Below the pieces are notes generated by a model that did not search any database, was not told the origin of the DNA, and saw only the letters and a list, made by a program, of their open reading frames with translations. Position numbers and translations under genes: made by a program. A stretch of DNA of 64,000 nt from Saccopteryx bilineata (Eukaryota > Chordata > Mammalia > Chiroptera > Emballonuridae), in assembly GCF_036850765.1 (NCBI RefSeq), contig NC_089492.1:105109022-105173021 (forward strand), in the 5' to 3' direction. Below, one piece after another: positions 11,700 through 21,889 of the stretch (its first letter is position 1; each line of letters starts with the position of its first letter).

Positions 11700-12068
11700 T
11701 ATTATGGACTGACTGGTTGCAGGCCCCTACACCCCTGCCAATTTATATGTTGAAATCCTAACCCCAGTGTGATGGTATTGGTAGGTGGGGCCTTTGGGAG
11801 GAGACTAGGTCATGAAATTGGAGCCCTCACAAATGGGATTAATGCCTTTATAAAAGAGACCCAGAAAGCTCACTCACCTTTTTGCATTTATGTGAGGACA
11901 CAGAAGATGGCTGTTCGTGAACCAGGAAGCAGGCCCTCATAAAACACTGAATCTGTAGCACCTTAGTCTTGGATGCTCCAGACTCCAGAACTGTGAGAAA
12001 TAAGTGTTTATTGTTTAAGCCATGTAATCTGAGATATTTTTGTTATAGCAACCTGAAGGGACTAAGAC
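11700..12068 (+). mobile_element. Solo LTR of ERVL-MaLR (MLT1-like)
   Basis: Starts near TATTATGGACTGACTGG and shows the family order ATATGTTGAAATCCTAACCC, GGTGGGGCCTTTGGGAGG, GAGGACACAGAAGATGGC, CCAGGAAGCAGGCCCTCA, CCAGAACTGTGAGAAATAAG and a 3' end GGGACTAAGAC. No internal retroviral sequence follows, so it is a solo LTR. Name assigned from memory of the family's consensus. Confidence 0.75.
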
Positions 12069-12739
12069 GGAGGCAGTAAGATGGAATATTGTCTGTCCTA
12101 AGGAACAGAAGTAAAGCTAGCAGGGCCAGATATGGTGCATGGTCAAAGGTATTGGAATTGGGAAACCATAAATGGCCCTAGGTTCATGGCTGGATGTGAG
12201 TGGGATTCATAGGCAGGTGCACATATCTGTATCTTGGTCAAGGACCAGAATGGAAGGGAGAATAAGCAGATAAGAGTGGGGACACATGATGAGGTAAGAG
12301 AAGGCAGATCCTGAAGCAGTGTTGTTTTAGAGGTTCCATACCACTCACCGAGGACTGATCACCTCTGCTAGGCTTCCGGCATATGTGGCCCCAATCACTT
12401 GTATAGAGGAATAATAGTAGACTTCTCTCAATACCCTCTCAGCCACTGGGGCTTTCCCAACCCATGAATACTCCCTGCTGCTCTTTTCTGGGAGCTGGGC
12501 TGGTTTTGTGACTTAGTCAAGGACTGGGCAGGTGGAGGCAACTTCTTCCAAGACTTCAGGTTGTTGATAGTCAGAGTTCTGTGGCTTTCAGGAGTTGGTC
12601 CTTCCACCTGGTGCCCTATATGACTGTGACTGGACTTAGAGTGGCATCCACATTCTTGACTTAATTAGCCCAAGACATTCTTCGCTTAGGACAATTCCTT
12701 TCTGAAGGGCTTATAGCCAGGGCTCATGTGACCTGATGT
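12069..12739. other. Unique DNA, no gene seen
   Basis: No repeat or coding signal recognised. Confidence 0.45.
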
Positions 12740-12930
12740 GAGGGCCTAATAAGTGAGTGAGGCTGTCCAGTGATTGAGACCCCAGCTTCAGAGTCAGAGA
12801 GAATAGAGCTCTGCCATTTTCTGCTTAGTCAACCTTATCTTCCCAATACAAATACTAAGAGTACCTACCTCTTAAGTTTTATTTACAATTGTAGTGAGTT
12901 TGTAAACAGTACCTGGTCCATGAATATTTA
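12740..12930 (+). repeat. MIR SINE fragment
   Basis: Matches the order of MIR: CCCAGCTTCAGAGTCAGAGAG (start), a CTCTGCCATTTTCTGC segment, CAACCTTATCTTCCCAATAC, GTACCTACCTCTTAAG and CAGTACCTGG near the end. Diverged, edges approximate. Confidence 0.65.
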
Positions 12931-13076
12931 ACAGCAGGAGTTGCTATAATTAATTATGGTTATAATGGTATGAATTCGCCAGTTCTTTAGTCTCCCCTGA
13001 TGATTATCTGATGTAGGATCCGATCCGGTACATTTTGGAGAGTACAGTAAGTACTCTAACCTGGAAATAAACTGGG

Positions 13077-13095
13077 AAAAACAAGAAAAGAATAG
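13077..13095. repeat. Left target-site duplication of L1-A
   Basis: AAAAACAAGAAAAGAATAG (19 bp) is repeated exactly at 20936-20954, after the L1 A-tail. It fixes both ends of the element. Confidence 0.95.
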
Positions 13096-13117
13096 TGACG
13101 TCACGGAAATGGCGCCG
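13096..13117 (+). promoter_or_regulatory. CRE palindrome and YY1-like motif at the L1-A 5' terminus
   Basis: The first eight bases after the target duplication are TGACGTCA, the consensus CREB/ATF site (13096-13103). AAATGGCGCC follows at 13107-13116 and contains ATGGCG, the YY1 core. Human L1 is known to use a YY1 site close to +12 to +21 for accurate initiation. Binding here is inference. Confidence 0.6.
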
Positions 13118-13254
13118 TGGGAAGCGCGTCCGACAGCTCTCACCTAAATCACAACAAATTTATCAACTAGAAACAGAAAAATTTATCCTCGGAGCATTCC
13201 GGAGTTCCACACAAACTGAAAGCAAAAGGACTGTTATCACTTGAATCTGAGAGA

Positions 13255-13700
13255 CGAGGGTGTGGAGGAAGCTACTGCAGCAGTGACGCTCATTCAAGCC
13301 GCGAGGGAGTGCGCCTGCGGTGAGTCAGCCCATATACTTGGGAACCGCGAGCCGCCGCCACGAGCCGCTGCCGCGAGCCCCCGCAAGCCGCCGCAGCGAG
13401 CAGCCGCCGCGAACTGCCACCGGGAGCCGCCGCGCGCGCCCGGTCGGGTTGAGCACCGCTGACGTTCCCAGCGGCCCGCACACTGCGAGTGGGGGTCGCC
13501 GGCCACCGGTGCCCGGAGCGCCCCATTCGCGCGCGTGCCTTGGGCATTCCACGCGCCCAGGGCGCCCTGCTGGCCCGAACACCCAGGGGGCTCCATTATC
13601 CTGCACCTGGTGCGGTCCAGCCTCCAGCGGCGGGGGGAGCAGGAGGAGGCTTGGGAGATTCTCTCCGTGGGCGGGGCACCTCACCCAGCCATTCAAGCTA
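13255..13700. promoter_or_regulatory. CpG-island-like zone of the L1-A 5' UTR
   Basis: CpG dinucleotides are packed densely here (GCCGC, GCGCGC runs), while the surrounding window is AT-rich and CpG-poor. The retained CpGs again suggest a recent insertion, since methylated CpGs decay to TpG/CpA with age. Confidence 0.75.
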
Positions 13701-14539
13701 ACAATCAAGCGTTGGGGGAGGGGCGCGCGCAGGCAGCCTAAAATACCTTCGGAAACACAGCTGCGACCCAATCACTGAAATTAGCTTAACCCATGAAATC
13801 TGCGCACCCTCGGTTCTAATTGATAAGATCTCTCTCAGTTCAGCGATCCAAGACAAGAGGCGTAATATTTTTTAGTGCCTCTCGCTAAAGGGGCGGGGGC
13901 AACTTCTGATTGATAGAGCCTCCATATTAAGGGATAAACGCTAACAAGAAGGACTTGGCAGATAATAAGGTCTATACTACACTAGTCGTAAGCAGAGACT
14001 AGTGCCTCTTGTTCCCTGCAAAAACAGGCTACAAAGTGTGGAAAGCCTGGGTTGAGAGGTCCAACTAAATGATAGGCGCTGAACAGTCACCTTGACAACA
14101 ATTGACTCCCACCCCCGCCTGATTACACTGGAGGCCCTGACTCTCAGAGCCTTTCTCAAAGCCTTGCACTGAGTGGAGATAGAGTGGGGATTTCCCAGCT
14201 CTTTGAGCCTCTTACTCCCCAGGCAGAAGCAGTTGCAGCCTTATAGCTGGATCACCAGGCTGCTAATTCAGAAAGGGGGGACTAGGAGAGAGAATCCAGG
14301 AAAGCAAACTCTCTCATCGTTGGACCCTGCAAACACCAACAAGCCTTTACTTCCAGCAAGACTAAAGCCAATTATATGACATTGCCATAGAATCCCATCA
14401 ACTGCAAATCCCTACCTAAGAGTGACACAGGGGCAGAGCCTGGGGTACAGAGTCACCGACTAGGAAGAGGGAGAGAAAAGAAAAAGGAAGAAGTTAACCT
14501 CTCAAAATCACGAAAAACCCACAGACTTTACAACTTGAT

Positions 14540-15460
14540 CCACTAATTTTTTTTTGTTGTTGTTGTTGTTGTTGTTTGTTTCTTCTATCTTTTTGCCTTT
14601 ATTTCCTCCACCTCGGTCCTTCTATTCTCTGCCCATCTTATGCTTCCCCTTTCTTGAACTACACTACCCATGAGTGTTGCATTTTATTTTTCTTCTTCAT
14701 CCTCACCCTCCTTTAAGGTTATACTCCAAAACACTTAACTCTCACTCTCTCCTCTTTTTTTTTTTTTTTTTTTTTTTGCTTTATTTTGTTTTTTTCTCCT
14801 CCTATTTTATTTCTTCCTTTGTTTTTCTCTTTTTCTTATTTTTTCCTTTCTATTCGTTTTTTCTTTTCTCATTTTACTTTCCTCCCATATAATCCTCAAT
14901 CACGAACAAATTAGTCAATTTGGGACTCAAGGCTTTTTTTTGGCTTTATTTCTCTTTTTTGCTTTTGTTTTTATTTTTTTTTCTCTTGTTTGTTTATTTT
15001 TGTGGCATTTTGGGTCCTCCCAACCCAAGGTCTCCATTGTATTTAGTCTTCGCTCCACTTAATACAACAGATTTTTACTTATTATTTTTATTTTTTCTTC
15101 TTTATTATTCTTTTTTGGTCCTTTTTTCTGATTCCCTCTTATCCCTCTCATTATATCTCTTAGTTGACCATCACTTACAAGCAAATCATCTTATGCTTGT
15201 CTAAGATTTTCTTCCTTTTTTTTTTTTTTGCATTTAGTAGGTCCCTACTCCCTTTTTTTTGCCCCTTGAACTCTTCACCCCAAATCAGGCCCTCCATTAT
15301 AGGCACGATATTTCCCTGAGGAGGGGAGAGGAGGAAAAGAGAAGAGAGAAAAAAAGGGGGAAATAATAAATTATTACTGTTTTTTTTTGTGGGGTGTTTT
15401 ACCCTTTTTTTTTTTTTTTTTTACTCTTTATTAATTCTAATTAGTGCTATCAATAAGACC
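14540..15460. repeat. Pyrimidine-rich (T-rich) domain of the L1-A 5' UTR
   Basis: About 900 bp dominated by T and C on the plus strand, with a (TTG)n run at about 14555-14580 and several poly-T runs (14755-14777, 15400-15422). It ends just upstream of ORF1. L1-B has the complementary purine-rich domain in the same place (about 39780-40760). ORFs here (for example 14674-15204) encode only F/L/S/Y-rich low-complexity peptides. Confidence 0.8.
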
Positions 15461-15468
15461 ACCCTCAG

Positions 15469-16484
15469 ATGCCGATAAGAAAGAGGAAATCGAATATTAT
15501 GGATACAAAAGAAAGAGAGGTAACACAAATAGATGTGGAAAAATCTATGGAGAAAAGACTTAACATATTGGAAGCCTTGGAGCTAAATGACAGAGAATTT
15601 AAAATAGAAATCTTAAAAATACTCAGAGATATACAAGAAAAGACAGAAAGGCAATATAGGGAGATCAGAAAACAACTCAATGAACACAAAGAATATATTA
15701 CCAAGGAAATTGAAACTATAAAAACAAATCAAACAGAAATGAAAAACTCAATTCACGAGCTGAAAAACGAGGTAACAAGCTTAGCTAACAGAACAGCCCA
15801 GATTGAAGATAGGATTAGTGAAATAGAAGACAAACAACTTGAGGCACAACAGAGAGAAGAAGAAAGAGACTCAAAAATAATAAAAAATGAGAAAGCCCTA
15901 CAGGAATTGTCTGACTCCATCAGAAAGAATAACATAAGAATAATAGGTATATCAGAGGGAGAAGAGAAAGAAAATGGAATGGAGAATATACTCAAACAAA
16001 TAATAGACGAGAACTTCCCAAGCCTGTGGAAGGAACTAAAGCCTCAAATTCAAGAAGCAAACAGAACACCAAGTTTTCTTAATCCCAACAAACCCACTCC
16101 AAGGCACATCATAATAAAGATGACACAAACCAATGACAAAAAATTCTCAAGGCAGCCAGGGAAAAGAAGAGTACAACATATAAAGGAAGGCCTATTAGAT
16201 TATCATCAGATTTCTCAGCAGAAACTCTACAAGCTAGAAGAGAGTGGACCCCAATATTTAAAGCCCTGAAAGAGAGGAACTTTCAGCCAAGAATACTATA
16301 CCCATCAAAGCTATCCTTCAAGTATGAAGGAGATATAAAAACATTCACAAATACAGAAAAGATGAGAGAATTTATCAACAGAAAGCCCCCCACTCCAGGA
16401 AATACTAAGGGGGGTTTTCCAACCAGATTCAAAGAACAAAAGAAAACAACACCACAAGTAACAGCTCCACCAAGAACACAATAA
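15469..16484 (+). pseudogene. L1 ORF1 (RNA-binding protein), one frameshift
   Basis: Encodes the L1 ORF1 protein, a trimeric RNA chaperone that coats L1 RNA in cytoplasmic particles. The N-terminal half (about residues 10-150) is a charged coiled coil, with heptad-like L/I spacing and segments such as ENEQ-rich helices; then an RRM-like core with NNIRIIGISEGEE (about residues 155-168) and the C-terminal domain. Frame is open from 15469 to about 16140; there, compared with L1-B, 4 bases are missing in the A-rich run before GCAGCC, and the reading frame shifts. The shifted frame reads to TAA at 16482-16484. With the lost bases counted, the length (about 339 residues) matches human ORF1p (338). 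As read, the product would stop early at 16269. Confidence 0.88.
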
Positions 16485-16784
16485 AACCAAACTTAAACTG
16501 TGACAACAAAGGAAAAAAAGGGGGGAGAGGATGGAGATTAACAGTAGCAAAGGATGATGAAGTGCAGAAATACTTATAAGATAGGGTACTACAATGAATA
16601 TGGTAGGTACCCTTTTCATTACTTAATGGTAACCACCCTTAAAAAAACCACCACAAAAACACTTGACTTAAAAAAGGTAGCAACAGAGGAAAGAAGTATG
16701 GAACACAAACAAACAAAAACAAATGATAGAAAAACAAAAGGGAAGAATCAAACTAGATACAAAACTAACAAAGCAATTTATAAA

Positions 16785-19700
16785 ATGGCAGTAGGGAACC
16801 CACAAGTGTCAATAATTACACTAAATGTAAATGGATTAAACTTACCAATAAAAAGACACAGAGTAGCAGAATGGATTAAAAAAGAAAATCCAACTATATG
16901 CTGCCTACAAGAAACACATCTAAGCAACAAGGATAAAAACAAATTCAAAGTGAAAGGCTGGAAAACAATACTCCAAGCAAACAACACCCAAAAAAAAGCA
17001 GGCGTAGCAATACTCATATCTAATAATGCTGACTACAAGACAGAAAAAGTACTCAGAGACAAAAATGGTCATTTCATAATGATTAAGGGGAAGTTGAATC
17101 AAGAAGACATAACAATCCTTAATATATATGCACCAAACCAAGGAGCACCAAAATATATAAGACAGCTACTTATTGACCTTAAAACAAAAACTAACAAAAA
17201 TACAATCATACTTGGAGACCTCAATACACCGCTGATGGCTCTAGATCGGTCATCCAAACAGAGAATCAATAAAGATATAGTGGCCTTAAACGAAATACTA
17301 GAACACCTGGATATGATAGACATCTACAGGACACTTCATCCCAAAGCGACAGAGTATACATTTTTCTCTAGTGTACATGGAACATTCTCAAGAATTGACC
17401 ATATGTTGGGCCACAAAGACAATATCAGCAAATTTAGAAAAATTGAAATTGTACCAAGCATATTTTCTGATCATAAAGCCTTGAAACTAGAATTCAACTG
17501 CAAAAAAGAGGGGGAAAAACCCACAAAAATGTGGAAACTAAACAACATACTTCTAAAAAATGAATGGGTCAAAGAAGAAATAAGCGCAGAGATCAAAAGA
17601 TATATACAGACAAATGAAAATGAAAATACGACATATCAGAATCTCTGGGATGCAGCAAAAGCAGTAATAAGAGGAAAGTTCATATCACTTCAGGCCTATA
17701 TGAACAAACAAGAGAGAGCCGAAGTAAACCACTTAACTTCACACCTTAAGGAACTAGAAAAAGAAGAACAAAGACAACCCAAAAGCAGCCGAAGAAAGGA
17801 GATAATAAAAATCAGAGCAGAAATAAATGAAATAGAGAACAGAAAAACTATAGAAAAAATCAATAAAACAAGGAGCTGGTTCTTTGAAAAGATCAACAAA
17901 ATTGACAAACCCTTGGCAAGACTCACCAAGGAAAAAAGACACAGGACTCAAATAAATAAAATCCAAAATGAAATAGGAGAGATCACCACAGACATCATAG
18001 ATATACAAAGAATTATTGTAGAATACTATGGAAAAATTATATGCCACCAAATACAACAATCTAGAAGAAATGGATAAATTCCTAGAACAATACAACCTTC
18101 CTAGACTGAGTCATGAAGAAGCAGAAAGCCTAAACAGACCAATCAGCAGGGAGGAAATAGAAAAAACTATTAAAAATCTCCCCAAAAATAAAAGTCCAGG
18201 CCCAGACTGTTATACTAGTGAATTCTATCAAACATTCAAAGAAGACTTGGTTCCTATTCTACTCAAAGTCTTCCAAAAAATTGAAGAAGAAGCAATACTT
18301 CCAAACACATTTTATGAGGCCAACATAACCCTCATACCAAAACCTGGCAAGGATGGCACAAAAAAAGAAAACTACAGACCAATATCTCTAATGAATACAG
18401 ATGCTAAAATACTAAACAAAATACTGGCAAACCGAATACAACAACATATTAAAAAAATAATACATCATGATCAAGTGGGATTCATCCCAGAATCTCAAGG
18501 ATGGTTCAACATACGCAAAACGGTTAACGTAATACACCATATCAACAAAACAAAGAACAAAAACCACATGATCTTATCAATAGATGCAGAAAAGGCTTTT
18601 GATAAAATACAACACAATTTTATGTTTAAGACTCTCAACAAAATGGGTATAGAAGGAAAATATCTCAACATGATAAAGGCCATATATGATAAACCATCAG
18701 CCAACATCCTATTAAACGGCATAAAACTGAGGACTTTCTACCTTAAATCAGGAACAAGACAGGGTTGTCCACTCTCTCCACTCTTATTCAATGTGGTGCT
18801 AGAAGTTCTGGCCAGAGCAATCAGCCAAGACAAAGAAATAAAAGGCATCCATATCGGAAAAGAAGAAGTAAAGCTATCACTTTTTGCTGATGATATGATC
18901 CTATACATCGAAAACCCGAAGGACTCCACAAAAAGATTATTAGAAACAATAAACCAATACAGTAAGGTCGCAGGATACAAAATTAACATACAAAAGTCCA
19001 TAGCCTTTCTATATGCCAACAATGAAATATTAGAAAACGAACTCAAAAAAATAATCCCCTTCACGATTGCAACAAAAAAAATAAAATACCTAGGAATAAA
19101 CATAACAAAGAACGTAAAGGACCTATATAATGAAAATTACAAAGCATTGTTAAGGGAAATCGAAAAAGATACAATGAGATGGAAAAATATTCCTTGTTCT
19201 TGGATAGGAAGAATAAATATAATCAAAATGGCCATATTACCCAAAGCAATATACAAATTTAATGCAGTTCCCATCAAAATCCCTATGAGATTTTTTAAAG
19301 AAATGAAACAAAAAATCATCAGATTTATATGGAACTATAAAAAACCCCGAATAGCCAAAACAATCCTAAGGAAAAAGAATGAAGCTGGGGGCATTACAAT
19401 ACCTGACTTTAAACTATATTATAGGGCCACGATAATCAAAACAGCATGGTATTGGCAAAAAAATAGACACTCAGACCAATGGAACAGAATAGAAAGCCCA
19501 GAAATAAAACCACATATATATGGTCAAATAATCTTTGATAAAGGGGCCAACAACACACAATGGAGAAAAGAAAGCCTCTTCAACAAATGGTTTTGGGAAA
19601 ACTGGAAAGCCACATGCAAAAGAATGAAACTCGACTACAGCCTGTCCCCGTGTACTAAAATTAATTCAAAATGGATCAAAGACCTAAATATAAGACCTGA

Positions 19701-20613
19701 AACAATAAAGTACATAGAAGAAGACATAGGTACTAAAATCATGGACCTGGGTTTTAAAGAACATTTTATGAACTTGACTCCAATGGCAAGAGAAGTGAAG
19801 GCAAAGATAAATGAATGGGACTACATCAGAATTAAAAGTTTTTGCTCAGCAAGAGAAACTGATATCAAAATAAACAGACAGCCAACTATATGGGAACTGA
19901 TATTTTCAAATGACAGCTCAGATAAGGGCCTAATATCCAAAATTTACAAAGAACTCATAAAACTCAACAACAAACAAACAAGCAATCCAATAAAAAAATG
20001 GGAAGAGGACATGAACAGACACTTCTCCCAGGAAGAGATACAAATGGCCAACAGATATATGAAAAGATGCTCAGCTTCATTAGTTATTAGAGAAATGCAA
20101 ATCAAAACGGCAATGAGATACCACCTCACTCCTGTTAGATTAGCTATTATCAACAAGACGGGTAATAGCAAATGTTGGAGAGGCTGTGGAGAAAAAGGAA
20201 CCCTCATTCACTGTTGGTGGGACTGTAAAGTAGTACAACCATTATGGAGGAAAGTATGGTGGTTCCTCAAAAAACTGCAAATAGAACTACCTTATGACCC
20301 AGCAATCCCTCTACTGGGTATATACCCCAAAACCTCAGAAACATTGATACATGAAGACACATGTAGCCCCATGTTCATTGCAGCACTGTTCACAGTGGCC
20401 AAGACATGGAAACAACCAAAAAGCCCTTCAATAGAAGACTGGATAAAGAAGATGTGGCACATATACACTATGGAATACTACTCAGCCATAAGAAATGATG
20501 ACATCAGATCATTTACAGCAAAATGTTGGGATCTTGATAACATTATAAGGAGTGAAATAAGTAAATCAGAAAAAAACAAGAACTACATGATTCCATACAT
20601 TGGTGGAACATAA
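16785..20613 (+). pseudogene. L1 ORF2 (endonuclease/reverse transcriptase), one 1-bp frameshift
   Basis: Encodes the L1 replicase that nicks target DNA and copies L1 RNA in place. The start chosen is ATG 16785 (MAVGNPQVS), the usual ORF2 start; the open frame upstream to 16554 is not kept in L1-B. Domains: APE-type endonuclease at the N terminus with [19 protein letters not shown] and FSDHKA (catalytic E, D, N and H all present); reverse transcriptase with FADD at 18883-18894; C-terminal cysteine domain C-x3-C-x7-H-x4-C at about 20173-20226. One extra G at 18030/18031 breaks the frame (ACTATGGAAAAA against ACTATGAAAAA in L1-B and L1-C); the frame then runs open to TAA at 20613. Without the extra base the ORF would have 1275 codons, the length of human ORF2p. 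Confidence 0.93.
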
Positions 20614-20935
20614 AAATGAGACTAAGAGACATGGACAAGAGTGTGGTGGTTACCAAGGGTGGGGGGGGAGGGAGGACATGGGAGGGAGGGAGGGAGAGAG
20701 TTAGGGGGAGGGGGAGGGGCACAGAGAACTAGATGGAGGGTGACGGAGGACAATCTGACTTTGGGCGAGGGGTTTGCAACATAATTTGATGACAAAATAA
20801 CCTAGACATGTTTTCTTTGAATATATGTACCCTGATTTATTAATGTCATCCCATTACCATTAATAAAAATTTATTAAAAAAAATAAATAAATAAAAAATA
20901 AAATAAAATAAAAAAAAATAAAAAAAAAAACAAAA
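20614..20935 (+). other. L1-A 3' UTR and A-rich tail
   Basis: Short 3' UTR with a G-rich tract at 20657-20719 (repeated GGGAGGG units, G-quadruplex-capable on the RNA sense strand). Conserved tail sequence includes GGAGGACAATCTGACTTTGG and ATTAATAAAAATTTATT (AATAAA-type signal near 20861), followed by about 60 bases of A-rich tail with scattered T and C. Confidence 0.88.
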
Positions 20936-20954
20936 AAAAACAAGAAAAGAATAG
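20936..20954. repeat. Right target-site duplication of L1-A
   Basis: Exact copy of the 19 bp at 13077-13095. Confidence 0.95.
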
Positions 20955-21889
20955 AAAATTTACTGACAAGTTTGTGTGGAAGTGCACAGAAAAAGGAACT
21001 CTTATATTTGCAGCTGATTTAATTTCTCCAGTGGAAAAAATGCTAATGAGAATGATTAAATGGCTGTACTTAATCCTGCAATGTGAGAGAAAAGAAGTCA
21101 CTAATAAGTTGATTATTATTATTAATATTCAAGCTAATCAGGCTCATTTGTAGAGACTGATTAACAATAATGTCCAAATGAAAACACAGGGTTTAAATTA
21201 ATGGAAGTTGGAGCCCCAAATATTTATAACAGTAATCTGTGGTACAACAATAAGATTAAAGTGATTAAATTATTGGCCATATTTATACAAAAATATGTGT
21301 ATAGTTTGTCCTTGCCTCTCTAATTAAGAATGGGGAGTAGAGATTTCCAAGTCATATGCTTCAATAAAAGCTTTTCATTTTTCTCACTCAGACAGATATT
21401 AGTAGTTCCATTCAATAACTTGTGTACCTTCTCTGCCAGACACATGGAATTTTATAAATTCTGACAGGACCTGACAGCAATGCCTCAGTGAGGGCTCCTT
21501 GAATCGGCTTACCGTCAGTCACCCTTTATCACCTTACATTGTTACATGAGATTAAATGCTCAGCACCAACTTGCACATTAGCTAGCAGAGCCCGGACACT
21601 GCAACCCTAGGACTCTTGAAAGAGAGCATTGCCTAATTTTGTTCATCTGCTAAGACATCAAACCTTTTAGTGCTGGCATACCTTGCTTTAAGAATGTTTT
21701 CTCCAGAAAATGAAATGTTTGCAAATTCAATTCCATTTTAAGTGTTGAAAGGTAACTGTCTCCTTAAATTCATTGCCTGTTGGATCTATTTCTTTATGCC
21801 TCAGGTCCCTTTTTCCTGCCTTCTCTAATGCCTGTGAGAGTGCTCAGGTGACTCCACTACCCTAAAATCTCTTTTCTCAGCCCCTGGTG
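20955..21889. other. Unique AT-rich DNA, no gene seen
   Basis: No repeat or ORF of note. 20955-21310 is AT-rich and non-repetitive, with many homeodomain-like TAAT and SOX-like AACAAT motifs, which is compatible with a conserved non-coding element but not evidence of one. Confidence 0.4.

Larger units (their letters stand above)
13096..15468 (+). promoter_or_regulatory. L1-A 5' UTR / internal promoter region
   Basis: 2373 bp, longer than the roughly 0.9 kb of human L1. It has four zones: extreme 5' end with TGACGTCA and ATGGCG motifs; a very CpG-dense zone about 13255-13700 rich in GCCGC units; a mixed zone about 13700-14470; and a strongly T-rich zone about 14540-15460 leading to ORF1. The many ORFs on both strands at 13240-13780 come from the CpG-rich composition. 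As in other L1s this region is expected to carry an internal RNA polymerase II promoter (inference). Confidence 0.75.
13096..20935 (+). mobile_element. Full-length young LINE-1 (L1-A)
   Basis: A complete, non-truncated L1 of about 7.84 kb bounded by an exact 19-bp target duplication. Order: 5' UTR 13096-15468, ORF1 15469-16484, spacer 16485-16784, ORF2 16785-20613, 3' UTR with a G-rich tract, and an A-rich tail about 20873-20935. The perfect duplication and near-intact ORFs imply recent insertion by target-primed reverse transcription. Each ORF carries one small frameshift, so this copy should not be autonomous as read. Sequence errors could mimic both lesions. Confidence 0.95.

Noticed and set aside
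13240..13780. Several overlapping Arg/Pro/Ala-rich ORFs on both strands
   Set aside because: CpG-rich sequence lacks stop codons in every frame; they lie wholly in the L1 5' UTR and show no conserved start or domain.
14674..15204. Two ORFs predicted to be hydrophobic, membrane-protein-like
   Set aside because: They are F/L/S/Y-rich translations of the T-rich L1 5' UTR, with no domain and no conservation in L1-B.
16554..16784. 77-codon N-terminal extension of L1-A ORF2
   Set aside because: L1-B has an in-frame stop two codons before the canonical ATG, so the extension is not a conserved part of ORF2.
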